Below, one piece after another: positions 21,974 to 30,926 of a DNA stretch of 64,000 bases. The notes under the pieces are model-generated. The model searched no databases and was not told the origin of the DNA. It saw only the letters and a program-made list of their open reading frames with translations. The stretch's first letter is position 1. The number at the start of each line of letters is the position of its first letter. A program made the translations under genes and the position numbers. This DNA is from Microbacterium rhizosphaerae (GTDB taxonomy: Bacteria > Actinomycetota > Actinomycetes > Actinomycetales > Microbacteriaceae), in the NCBI RefSeq assembly GCF_034120055.1, contig NZ_CP139368.1:1736001-1800000 (forward strand), given 5' to 3'.

Positions 21974-24529
21974 TCAGGAGGCGAAGGCGATGAGCCCCAG
22001 CTCGACATCCGAGACGAGCTGCGGATGCGCCGGAACGACCCGCACCGTGTAGCCGAACGACCCGGTGGCCGTGAGGGTCCGCGAACCCGTGAACAGCGTC
22101 AGGCCATCCGCGCCGGCCGGTCCCGTGGGCTGCAGCCTGGCGGTGCGCCGGTTGTCGCCGAGGTCGTCATCACCGTCGACGGGTCCGTACACCACCTCGA
22201 CCGCGACATCATCGGGGGAGAGGCCGTCGAGCGCCACGCTCGCCTGGATCTCCAGCACATCGCCCGCCTGCGCCTGCTGGGGGATGCCGCTGCTGTCGAC
22301 GTTCGCGACCCGCACCTTCGGCCACGAGGTCCGCACGCGCTGGATGAATGCGGCGAGCGCGCGCGCCTCCGCGAAGTCGTCCGTGCGCAGCGCGGCGTCG
22401 TGAGCGGCCGCCGGCACGTACATCGTCTGCACGTAGTCGCGGACCATCCGGTCGCTCGTCGCCTTCGAGCCGAGATCGGTCATCGTGTGCCGCACCATCC
22501 CGAGCCAGGTCGTCGGGATGCCGCCCTCGCGCTCGTAGAACGCCGGGACGAGCTGATGCTCGATGAGGTCGTACAGCGCCGCCGCCTCGGCGTCGTCGCG
22601 CTCCTCGTCGTTCGACGCGGTGTCGGCCGTCGGGATCGCCCAGCCGTTGCGGCCGTCGAACCACTCGTCCCACCATCCGTCGAGGATCGAGAGGTTCAGC
22701 GCGCCGTTGAGCGCGGCCTTCATGCCCGACGTGCCGCACGCCTCGAGCGGGCGCAGCGGGTTGTTCAGCCACACGTCGCAGCCCGGGTACAGCGTCTTGG
22801 CGAGCGTGATGTCGTAGTCCGGCAGGAACACGATCCGCCCGCGCACCTTCGGGTCGCGGCTGAATCGCACGAGCTGCTGGATGAGGATCTTGCCCGAGTC
22901 GTCGGCGGGATGCGACTTGCCGCCGATCACGATCTGCACCGGCCGCTCGGGGTCGGTGAGAAGGCGCGTGAGCCGCTGCGGGTCGCGCAGCATGAGCGTG
23001 AGGCGCTTGTATGTCGGCACACGGCGGGCGAACCCGATCGTCAGGACGTTCGTGTCCAGCAGATCGTCGACCCACGCGGGCGTGATGGTGTCGCCGAGGG
23101 ATGCCGCGACCCTCCGTCGCGCCTCGGCGACGAGGTCGGCCTTCATCGCCTGGCGCACGCCCCACAGCTCGGCGTCGCTCACGACACCCCTGTCGGTCCA
23201 GTCGTGCGTCGCCACGTGCGAGTCGCCGAATCGCTCCTCGCTCAGCCCCTTGAGCTTGGCGTGCACCCACGTCGGCGCGTGCACGCCGTTCGTGATCGAG
23301 CCGATCGGCACCTCGTCGGTGTCGACGCCCGGCCACAGCTGGCCGAACATCCCGCGGCTGACCTTGCCGTGCAGCCGCGACACCCCGTTGGCGTGCTGCC
23401 CCAGGTGCAGGCCGAGCACGGCCATGTTGAACACGCCGGGGTCGCCCCCCGGGTAGTCCTCGAGGCCGAGGGCGAGGGCGCGCACCGGGTCGATGCCCGA
23501 GAAGAGGTTGCTCGCGAGGTAGGCCTCGATGAGGTCGCGCGGGAACCGGTCGATACCCGCGGGCACCGGGGTGTGGGTCGTGAAGACAGTGGATGCGCGC
23601 ACCTGCGCCAGCGCCTCGTCGAAGCTCAGCCCGCTGTCCGTCATGAACCCGGCCATGCGCTCGAGGCCCTGGAACCCGGCGTGGCCCTCGTTGGTGTGGT
23701 ACACGTCGGGGGTGGGACGCCCTGTGAGCGCCGCGAACGCGCGGACCGCGCGCACGCCGCCGACGCCGAGCAGCAGCTCCTGCAGCAGGCGGTGCTCGCC
23801 GCCGCCGCCGTAGAGGCGGTCGGTGACGCGGCGCATCTCGTCGGTGTTCGACGGGGTCTCGGCATCCAGGAGCAGCAGCGGGACGCGCCCGATGTCGGCG
23901 ATCCAGATGCGCGCGGAGAGCCGACGGTCGCCGGGGAGGTCGAGCGAGATCTCGACGGGTGCGCCGTCCTCGTCGCGCAGCAGCGTCAGGCCGAGGCCGT
24001 ACGGGTCGAGCAACGGGTAGCTCTCGCGTTGCCACCCGTCGTCGCCGATCGACTGGCGGAAGTAGCCGGACCGGTAGAACAGGCCGACACCGGTCAGCGG
24101 CACGCCGAGGTCGCTCGCGCTCTTCAGGTGGTCGCCGGCGAGGATGCCGAGTCCGCCCGAGTACTGGGGGAGGGAGCCGTCGACGCCGAACTCCGGGGAG
24201 AAGTACGCGATGTGCGCCGGCTTGTCCCCCTCGAGCTGCTGGAACCACCGGTCGCCGGTGAGGTAGCCCCGCAGGCTCTCCGCCTCGGCGTTCACGCGCT
24301 CGACGAACGCCGCATCGGCGGCGAGCTCGTCGAGGCGCTTCTGGCCGATGGCGCCGAGCATCCTCACGGGGTTCTCACCGACCTGCGACCAGAGGGCGGG
24401 GTCCATGGAGGCGAACAGATCGCGTGGCGTGCGCGACCACGACCAGCGGAAGTTGGCCGCCAGCGCATCGAGCGGCGCGAGCGACTCGGCGAGGACGGGG
24501 CGGACGGTGAACGTGCGGATGGCCTTCAC
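21974..24529 (-). CDS. glgP: Alpha-glucan (glycogen) phosphorylase
   Basis: An 851-residue GT35 enzyme releasing glucose-1-phosphate from glycogen or maltodextrin in the cytoplasm. I place the start at the GTG at 24529 (protein KAIRTFTVRPVLAESLAPLDALAANFRWSW), the usual opening of the actinobacterial form. Family blocks are clear: AYFSPEFGVDGSLPQYSGGLGILAGDHLKSASDLGVP near the N-terminus, FTTHTPVPAGIDRF in the middle. The pyridoxal phosphate lysine lies in EACGTSGMKAALNGALN. No ribosome site precedes the GTG, while TAGACT lies 7 bases before it, so the mRNA may be leaderless. It is divergent from a small unknown gene. Confidence 0.93.
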   Translation of the reverse strand: MKAIRTFTVRPVLAESLAPLDALAANFRWSWSRTPRDLFASMDPALWSQVGENPVRMLGAIGQKRLDELAADAAFVERVNAEAESLRGYLTGDRWFQQLEGDKPAHIAYFSPEFGVDGSLPQYSGGLGILAGDHLKSASDLGVPLTGVGLFYRSGYFRQSIGDDGWQRESYPLLDPYGLGLTLLRDEDGAPVEISLDLPGDRRLSARIWIADIGRVPLLLLDAETPSNTDEMRRVTDRLYGGGGEHRLLQELLLGVGGVRAVRAFAALTGRPTPDVYHTNEGHAGFQGLERMAGFMTDSGLSFDEALAQVRASTVFTTHTPVPAGIDRFPRDLIEAYLASNLFSGIDPVRALALGLEDYPGGDPGVFNMAVLGLHLGQHANGVSRLHGKVSRGMFGQLWPGVDTDEVPIGSITNGVHAPTWVHAKLKGLSEERFGDSHVATHDWTDRGVVSDAELWGVRQAMKADLVAEARRRVAASLGDTITPAWVDDLLDTNVLTIGFARRVPTYKRLTLMLRDPQRLTRLLTDPERPVQIVIGGKSHPADDSGKILIQQLVRFSRDPKVRGRIVFLPDYDITLAKTLYPGCDVWLNNPLRPLEACGTSGMKAALNGALNLSILDGWWDEWFDGRNGWAIPTADTASNDEERDDAEAAALYDLIEHQLVPAFYEREGGIPTTWLGMVRHTMTDLGSKATSDRMVRDYVQTMYVPAAAHDAALRTDDFAEARALAAFIQRVRTSWPKVRVANVDSSGIPQQAQAGDVLEIQASVALDGLSPDDVAVEVVYGPVDGDDDLGDNRRTARLQPTGPAGADGLTLFTGSRTLTATGSFGYTVRVVPAHPQLVSDVELGLIAFAS

Positions 24530-24536
24530 GGAGGCG

Positions 24537-24542
24537 AGTCTA
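24537..24542 (-). promoter_or_regulatory. -10 element of glgP (leaderless start)
   Basis: On the minus strand TAGACT lies 7 bases before the GTG start, so transcription would begin at or next to the start codon. Confidence 0.55.
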
Positions 24543-24591
24543 GGGGAAGAGTGGAAACGCTTGCATGCGCAGTAATCCGACCGCCGAACAC

Positions 24592-24597
24592 TACGCT
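24592..24597 (+). promoter_or_regulatory. -10 element of the small gene at 24604 (leaderless start)
   Basis: TACGCT followed by six bases and the ATG at 24604. No ribosome site is present. Confidence 0.55.
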
Positions 24598-24603
24598 GTC
24601 CCC

Positions 24604-24831
24604 ATGGCGATCGCACGACTCTCCGGAGGCCCGCTGGACGGGCAGATCATCCCCCTCGAGCCCGGTGTCACGGATTCGCTCATCGTGCCCTACGGCGAGG
24701 GTCAGCTCATCTACCGCCGGCGCGGTGAGGATGAGCACACGGGGGCGCACGACGGTCCGACCGAGGCGCACTTCATCTACGTCGAGGCGACCGAGGACAT
24801 CGATCCCGATCCCGACGGCAGGGACGAATAA
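24604..24831 (+). CDS. Small conserved-looking protein of unknown function
   Basis: A 75-residue acidic protein reading MAIARLSGGPLDGQIIPLEP and ending in a run of Asp/Glu/Pro (DIDPDPDGRDE). Two beta-rich segments (DSLIVPYGEGQLIYRRRG and TEAHFIYVEA) suggest a compact fold. GGPLDGQ is reminiscent of small uncharacterised actinobacterial and phage proteins. I assign no function. It starts at ATG 24604, apparently leaderless. It is divergent from glgP and 10 bp upstream of the CYTH gene, with which it is likely co-transcribed. Confidence 0.75.
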   Translation: MAIARLSGGPLDGQIIPLEPGVTDSLIVPYGEGQLIYRRRGEDEHTGAHDGPTEAHFIYVEATEDIDPDPDGRDE

Positions 24832-24841
24832 GTCGGCACCG

Positions 24842-25459
24842 TTGAGTGATCCCTCGCACTCCGTAGAGGTCGAGCGCAAGTACGACGTCGACGAGGACAC
24901 GCCGCTTCCTGATTGGATGCGTCTGCCCGGCGTCGCCTCGATCGGCGAGGCCGAGCTGCGCCCACTCGACGCGCAGTACTTCGACACCGTCGACCTCGCG
25001 CTCGCGCGGCAGGCCATCGCGCTGCGCCGCCGCACCGGCGGGCCGGACGAAGGCTGGCACGTGAAGACCTCCGCCGCCGACGGCAGGCACGAGTGGCACT
25101 GGCCGCTGGATGCCCCGGTGTCGGGTGATCAGGACGTGCCGGACGGAGTGGTCAAGGCGCTGGCGCGCTATGCGCAGCCGCCGTTCCTGCCGCTCGCGCG
25201 CCTGCACAACCCGCGCCACGCCTACGCGCTGCGCGACGAGACCGGAGCGCTCGTCGCCGAGGTCGTCGACGACCGCGTGCGCGGGCGCGCCGAGCGCACC
25301 GGCCACGAGGACTCCTGGCGCGAGTGGGAGGTCGAGCTCGGCCCCGCGGCTCCCGACGACCACACGGCGTTCTTCGCCGCGGTCGACGAGCTCGTGCTCG
25401 CCGCCGGCGGGCGGCACGCCGCATCCGATTCCAAGCTCCAGCGCATCCTCGCCTGCTGA
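24842..25459 (+). CDS. CYTH domain protein (triphosphate tunnel metalloenzyme)
   Basis: A 205-residue protein. The EVERKYDV motif close to the N-terminus is the CYTH signature (ExExK-type). It is followed by basic strands IALRRRTGG and WHVKTSA, then RHEWHWPL, LVAEVVDDRV and WREWEVELG, whose acidic and basic residues line the tunnel. Such enzymes bind triphosphates with divalent metal (thiamine triphosphatase, polyphosphatase or class IV cyclase types). Many actinobacterial members carry a C-terminal CHAD domain; this one stops at the CYTH fold. The only plausible start is a TTG at 24842, since the frame has no nearby ATG or GTG before the motif. The exact substrate is unknown. Confidence 0.85.
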   Translation: MSDPSHSVEVERKYDVDEDTPLPDWMRLPGVASIGEAELRPLDAQYFDTVDLALARQAIALRRRTGGPDEGWHVKTSAADGRHEWHWPLDAPVSGDQDVPDGVVKALARYAQPPFLPLARLHNPRHAYALRDETGALVAEVVDDRVRGRAERTGHEDSWREWEVELGPAAPDDHTAFFAAVDELVLAAGGRHAASDSKLQRILAC

Positions 25460-25500
25460 GCCGATACCGAGTGTCCTCACCGGGTTCGGCTCTTAACGGG

Positions 25501-25539
25501 CTCGACGCCGCCCCCGGCTTCGGTCGGGGCGGCGTCGAG
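25501..25539. terminator. Bidirectional hairpin terminator
   Basis: A perfect 14-bp stem CTCGACGCCGCCCC (25501-25514) with its complement at 25526-25539, loop of 11 bases, between the convergent CYTH and lipoamide dehydrogenase genes. Confidence 0.85.
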
Positions 25540-25553
25540 TGCTTCCGTCGAGC

Positions 25554-26951
<1,398 letters not shown>

Positions 26952-27177
26952 ACTCCCAGCCTATCGGTCGGAATCGGCCTCCGAGCGGGCCGGATCACCC
27001 CTCGGAACCCCGTCGTCGCGGCCTGCGCGAACGCGACGTGGACGGCCTCCGGAAACGCCTCGCTGCTCTTCCGTCGACCGGTCCCGCGCGCCTAGCATGG
27101 GCGGCAGCGGCGGACTGCCCGCCGTTGCCAGCGATCGGCCGGAATCGACCCGGTCGGCCGGAGAGAACGGAGAGGGC

Positions 27178-27585
27178 ATGGACGCGATGATGATGGACAT
27201 GATGTCCAAGGACATGATGACGATGCCCGGCATGGACACCGCGATGGACATGGACGTCATGCAGGCCTGTATGGACGCCTGCTCGGCGTGCGAGCAGGCG
27301 GCCACGGTCTGCGCGGTTCAGCTGATGGACGGATGCTCGCCCGCCTGCATGAACTGCGCCGACATGTGCAACACGATGATGCGGGCGATGATGCGGATGC
27401 AGGGCATGACCCCCGCGAGCATGATGGCGATGCTGGATGCCTGCATCGCGATGTGCCAGACGTGCATGGACGAGTGCATGGACCACGCGGACATGAGCGC
27501 CGTCTGCAAGATGTGCGCGCAGGCCTGCAAGGCGTGCATGGACGCCTGCATGGCGGTCAGGACCTCGATGATGTCGGCGGCCTGA
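27178..27585 (+). CDS. Four-helix-bundle copper-storage-like protein (Csp/DUF326-like), Met- and Cys-rich
   Basis: A 135-residue protein from ATG 27178 after GGAGAGAACGGAGAGG. By my count it has 35 Met and 17 Cys, about 39 % of all residues. The Cys fall in heptad-like spacing along predicted helices (MQACMDACSACEQAATVC; LDACIAMCQTCMDECMD; AVCKMCAQACKACMDAC). That is the pattern of Csp-type four-helix bundles, which hold many Cu(I) ions on inward-facing cysteines. There is no signal peptide, so a cytoplasmic Csp3-like role in copper storage or detoxification is expected. The N-terminal 24 residues are a Met-rich tail (MDAMMMDMMSKDMMTMPGMD) that may catch copper; this extension is unusual. Confidence 0.85.
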   Translation: MDAMMMDMMSKDMMTMPGMDTAMDMDVMQACMDACSACEQAATVCAVQLMDGCSPACMNCADMCNTMMRAMMRMQGMTPASMMAMLDACIAMCQTCMDECMDHADMSAVCKMCAQACKACMDACMAVRTSMMSAA

Positions 27586-27599
27586 GCCGCGGTCATCCG

Positions 27600-27953
27600 T
27601 TACGCGTCGCGCAGGACGTTGAACCGGCGACGCCCGTCGGCCAGCACGTGGTAGCGCGCGTGCAGCGCGACCGGCGCGCCGGCCTCGAGTGCGCGCGCCG
27701 CGCCGGCGCCGTTCCAGACGAGGATCGGTGCGGCATCCGCGATGGTGCGCAGCACGATCGTGCCCGCATCCGGGTCCACCGCCTCGACGACCGCGTCGAT
27801 CCAGTCGGACGGCGTGGCCGATGCCAGGCGCGCCTGGATCAGGTGCACGGCGTGGCCGGGCTCGTACGAGGAGCAGGTCGATCCGTGGTCGCACATGCAC
27901 GCCGCACGCTCACGCACCTCGAGGGGCGGAATGCGGCTGTGCGAGGTGGACAC
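27600..27953 (-). CDS. Hypothetical protein with N-terminal CxC...C motif
   Basis: A 117-residue protein convergent with the copper-storage-like gene (15 bp between ends). The N-terminal part reads RAACMCDHGSTCSSYEPG, giving three close Cys and a His able to bind metal. The rest is a small beta-rich domain (VVEAVDPDAGTIVLRTIADAAPILVWN, VALHARYHVLADGRRRFNVLR). I recognise no named family. The start is ATG 27953 (MSTSHSRIPPLEVRER). The metal motif and the neighbour raise the possibility of a copper link, which is conjecture. Confidence 0.72.
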   Translation of the reverse strand: MSTSHSRIPPLEVRERAACMCDHGSTCSSYEPGHAVHLIQARLASATPSDWIDAVVEAVDPDAGTIVLRTIADAAPILVWNGAGAARALEAGAPVALHARYHVLADGRRRFNVLRDA

Positions 27954-28133
27954 GATGTGCTCCTTCTGAATAGGGTCGTTACCCAGATCAGGCTAGGGCG
28001 GCGCGTCATCCGGGTCATCTCGGGCGACACAGACTGAAACACTGCGCCTCGTGTCGATGGACGGACGGATGCCGCGACCCCGCGCTTTCGCCCGCGGATC
28101 GATCCGATAGTCTGAGAGGAGAGGAGGGTGGAC

Positions 28134-28628
28134 GTGGACGAGAACCGCCAGACGGACCGCGGAGGAATCCGCCGTTCGCCCGACCGCCCGGCCGGTCCGC
28201 CGAACGACACGACGCAGACCTTCGGGCACGATTCCGACCTGTCGTTCGTGCCCTTCGGCGCCGATCTCACCGACGCCGAGCTCGAGGCCATCGAGGCCCT
28301 GCCCGGCGGTGCGGCGCTCCTCATCGTGCGCTCGGGTCCCACGGCCGGCGCCCGCTACCTGCTCGATGCCGACGTCACCACGGTGGGCCGGCATCCCGAA
28401 GCGGACATCTTCTTCGACGACGTCACGGTCTCGCGCCGGCATGCCGAGGTCACCCGCGAGGGCGCGGCCTTCGAGATCGTCGACCAGCGCTCGCTCAACG
28501 GGACGTACGTCAACGGCGAGCGGGTCGACCGCGCCGCCCTCGTGAACGGCGCCGAGGTGCGGATCGGAAAGTTCCGCCTCAACTTCTTCGTATCGCCCGT
28601 GGATCTGCAGCAGGCACAAGGCCGCTGA
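28134..28628 (+). CDS. garA: FHA domain protein, GarA/OdhI-like
   Basis: A 164-residue protein. The FHA domain spans about residues 60-155: TVGRHPEADIFFDDVTVSRRHAEV and SLNGTYVNGERVD hold the phosphothreonine-binding Arg, Ser-Arg and Asn. The N-terminal tail has NDTTQTFGHDSDLSF, corresponding to the threonine pair phosphorylated by PknB/PknG-type kinases in GarA and OdhI. In those relatives the unphosphorylated protein inhibits 2-oxoglutarate dehydrogenase and activates glutamate synthase. I prefer GTG 28134, since the ribosome site GAGGAGG runs into the earlier GTG at 28128. Its stop overlaps the next start. The PASTA kinase encoded at 41947 is a candidate partner. Confidence 0.88.
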   Translation: MDENRQTDRGGIRRSPDRPAGPPNDTTQTFGHDSDLSFVPFGADLTDAELEAIEALPGGAALLIVRSGPTAGARYLLDADVTTVGRHPEADIFFDDVTVSRRHAEVTREGAAFEIVDQRSLNGTYVNGERVDRAALVNGAEVRIGKFRLNFFVSPVDLQQAQGR

Positions 28629-29326
28629 TGACGGCGATGCAGGCAGGCGGCCGCTCGGCGGCGGCCGGCGGTCGCAGCACCCTTCTCAGCATCGGACAGG
28701 TGCTCGCGCGGCTCGGGCCGGAGTTCCCGAAGCTCACCAGCAGCAAACTGCGCTTCCTCGAGGTGCAGGGCATCGTCACCCCGCGGCGCACCGAGTCGGG
28801 CTACCGCAAGTTCACGCACGAGGATGTCGAGCGCCTGCGTCTCGCCCTCACGCTGCAGCGCGACCACTACCTTCCGCTCGTCGTCATCCGCGAGTACCTC
28901 GACGACCTCGATGCCGGACGCGATCCGGCGCCGCTGTCCCCGCCGCCGTCGATCGTCCCCGCGCCGCGCCGGTACCGTCGCGACGAGCTGCTCGCGGTCG
29001 CCGGCGCCTCCGCTCAGCTGCTGAACGACGCCGTGAGCACCGGCATCCTTCCCGCCACCGACGCGTACGACGAGCAGCACCTTGCGACCCTGCGCGTGCT
29101 CGTGGCTCTCGACCGGCACAGCATCGAGCCCCGTCATGTGCGCACGCTCGTGCAGTCCGCGGAGCGGCAGGCGGCGCTCGTGGCCTCGGCGCTCGCGCCG
29201 TTGCTGCGACGGACGGATGCCGCGTCCCGCGCGCGGGCGAGCGAGCTGGCGCCGGAACTGTCACACCGCCTCGACGAGCTGCGCGGGATCTTCGTCCGTG
29301 CGGCCGTCGACAGGATGCTCGGCTGA
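28628..29326 (+). CDS. ftsR: MerR-family regulator FtsR
   Basis: A 232-residue protein whose ATG overlaps the upstream FHA gene's stop. Residues about 18-70 give a MerR winged helix: LLSIGQVLARLGPEFPKLTSSKLRFLEVQGIVTPRRTESGYRKFTHEDVERLRLALTL. The LRFLEVQGIV...R...GYR pattern is that of the Rv1828/FtsR group. The C-terminal 150 residues are helical and lack metal-binding Cys. In Corynebacterium glutamicum FtsR activates ftsZ. The FHA-FtsR-MerR gene order matches Rv1827-Rv1828-(Rv1829)-Rv1830 of Mycobacterium. A palindrome before ftsZ at 60804 is a candidate target. Confidence 0.9.
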   Translation: MTAMQAGGRSAAAGGRSTLLSIGQVLARLGPEFPKLTSSKLRFLEVQGIVTPRRTESGYRKFTHEDVERLRLALTLQRDHYLPLVVIREYLDDLDAGRDPAPLSPPPSIVPAPRRYRRDELLAVAGASAQLLNDAVSTGILPATDAYDEQHLATLRVLVALDRHSIEPRHVRTLVQSAERQAALVASALAPLLRRTDAASRARASELAPELSHRLDELRGIFVRAAVDRMLG

Positions 29327-29436
29327 GCCGTCCGGGGCTCGAGTCCGACGACACGCCGACGGGCGGGGTCGTTGTCGGAGGGGCAGGGCTCCTCTACCGT
29401 TGACAGAGTCGAATCCAGTGGGGGGAGGAGCACGCG

Positions 29437-29982
29437 ATGGGCGCAGATGACGAATCGGGCGAGCCGCAGTTCGTGGACGATCTCCTCTTCACCGACGGTC
29501 TGCCGCTGATGGACGACGAGGTCGGCTACCGCGGCGCGGTGGCGGCCAAAGCCGCGGGCATCACCTACCGCCAGCTCGACTACTGGGCCCGCACGGAGCT
29601 CGTCGAGCCGACCGTGCGCGGGGCGAAGGGCTCGGGATCCCAGCGCCTGTACGGCTTCCGCGACATCCTCGTGCTCAAGCTCGTCAAGCGCCTCCTCGAC
29701 ACCGGCATCTCGCTCCAGCAGATCCGCGTGGCGGTCGAGCAGCTGCGGGCTGCCGGCATCCGCGACCTCACCGGCACCACGCTCATGAGCGACGGCGCCT
29801 CGGTGTACCTGTGCACGTCGAACGACGAGGTGATCGATCTGGTCAGCCGCGGTCAGGGCGTGTTCGGCATCGCGGTCGGCAAGGTGCTCCACGAGGTCGA
29901 GACGAGTCTCATCGACATCGAGCCGCAGATGGTCGACGCCGTGGACGAACTCGCCGCGCGCCGCGCCAAGCGCTCCGCCTGA
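29437..29982 (+). CDS. MerR-family regulator, Rv1830-like
   Basis: A 181-residue protein with an ATG at 29437 after a GGGGGGAGG ribosome site. The winged helix is at about residues 35-90: AAKAAGITYRQLDYWARTELVEPTVRGAKGSGSQRLYGFRDILVLKLVKRLLDTGISLQQIRVAVEQLR. This group (second MerR gene of the garA cluster) has a C-terminal DTGIS/LQQIR dimer helix and a domain with TTLMSDGASVYLCTSNDEVIDLVSRGQGVFGIAVGKV. The target is unknown to me; the mycobacterial homologue has been linked to growth and drug tolerance control. It follows ftsR after 110 bp and may have its own promoter. Confidence 0.87.
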   Translation: MGADDESGEPQFVDDLLFTDGLPLMDDEVGYRGAVAAKAAGITYRQLDYWARTELVEPTVRGAKGSGSQRLYGFRDILVLKLVKRLLDTGISLQQIRVAVEQLRAAGIRDLTGTTLMSDGASVYLCTSNDEVIDLVSRGQGVFGIAVGKVLHEVETSLIDIEPQMVDAVDELAARRAKRSA

Positions 29983-29997
29983 ATCCGGAAAGACGAC

Positions 29998-30021
29998 GCC
30001 CCGAGAGTGGACTCTCGGGGC
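29998..30021. terminator. Hairpin terminator between convergent genes
   Basis: A perfect 10-bp stem GCCCCGAGAG / CTCTCGGGGC with loop TGGA, between the ends of the MerR gene and the ParA gene. Confidence 0.8.
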
Positions 30022-30040
30022 CTCACCATGTCGTGGGGTC

Positions 30041-30853
30041 TCAGGCGCCGGTCGGAGCCTCGGGGGCCGGGATGCGCCCGGTGCGCATCACACGGTCGAG
30101 CAGGGCGTCGAAGTCGCCCGCGAGCTCCTGGGCGGAATCGCCGGGCCAGATGTGCAGCGGCTTCGCGGCCCCCTGTGCCTGCTGCAGCGAGGTGCGCTCG
30201 GGCAGCTGCGGCGCGAGGACGAGCGGGCCGAACATGTCGCGCAGCTCCTTGATGCGGAACTGGTGCTCGATCGACTGCGGGCGCACGCGGTTCACGACGA
30301 TGCCGAGCGGCTGGAGGCGAGGGGAGAGACCGCGGCGGATCTCCTCGATCGCGCGCAGCGCGCGGTCGGCCGCGGCGACGGAGAACAGGCCGGGCTCGGT
30401 CACGACGACCACACGGTCGCTCGCCGCCCACGCGGTGCGCGTGAGGGCGTTCAGCGACGGTGCGCAGTCGATGAGCACGAGGTCGTAGTCCGCCTCGACG
30501 GCGGCGAGCGCCTCCTCGAGCTTCCACACGTCGCGGACGCTCGGATGCGGGCCGTCGAAGTTGATGGCGGAGGGGCTCCCGATCATGACGTCGATGGTCC
30601 CCGGATGCACCTTGGTCCAGCCGCTGGAGGTGATGGCCTGGCGGACCGTCTTCTCCTTCGGATTCGCGAGAACGTCAGCGACGTTCAGGCGACCGGCCAC
30701 TTGGATGTCCATTCCGGTGGACACGTCGGACTGCGGGTCGAGGTCGACGACGAGCGTGCGGACACCGCGGGCGAATGCCGCTGACGCGAGTCCGAGAGTC
30801 ACGGTCGTCTTGCCGACCCCGCCCTTGAGCGAGCTGACGGAAAGGACGTGCAC
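30041..30853 (-). CDS. ParA-family ATPase
   Basis: A 270-residue P-loop ATPase. It begins [25 protein letters not shown], with the deviant Walker A KGGVGKTT at residues 10-17, then VVDLDPQSDVSTGMD (switch/A' motif) and YDLVLIDCAPSLNALTRTAWAASDRVVVVTEP (Walker B). No N-terminal DNA-binding extension is present and no ParB gene lies alongside, so it is probably an orphan ParA that positions some cargo rather than the chromosome partition protein. The start is GTG 30853. It is divergent from pyruvate carboxylase. Confidence 0.88.
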   Translation of the reverse strand: MHVLSVSSLKGGVGKTTVTLGLASAAFARGVRTLVVDLDPQSDVSTGMDIQVAGRLNVADVLANPKEKTVRQAITSSGWTKVHPGTIDVMIGSPSAINFDGPHPSVRDVWKLEEALAAVEADYDLVLIDCAPSLNALTRTAWAASDRVVVVTEPGLFSVAAADRALRAIEEIRRGLSPRLQPLGIVVNRVRPQSIEHQFRIKELRDMFGPLVLAPQLPERTSLQQAQGAAKPLHIWPGDSAQELAGDFDALLDRVMRTGRIPAPEAPTGA

Positions 30854-30926
30854 GGTCGTCTACGTTACCGTCCCCTAGGCTGTGAGCACACTCAGCGTCC
30901 GCCCCCACGCCAGCTGTGAGGTCTGC

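Noticed and set aside
27178..27585. Secreted Csp1-type protein
   Set aside because: No signal peptide or Tat motif; the Met-rich start is polar and not a membrane segment.
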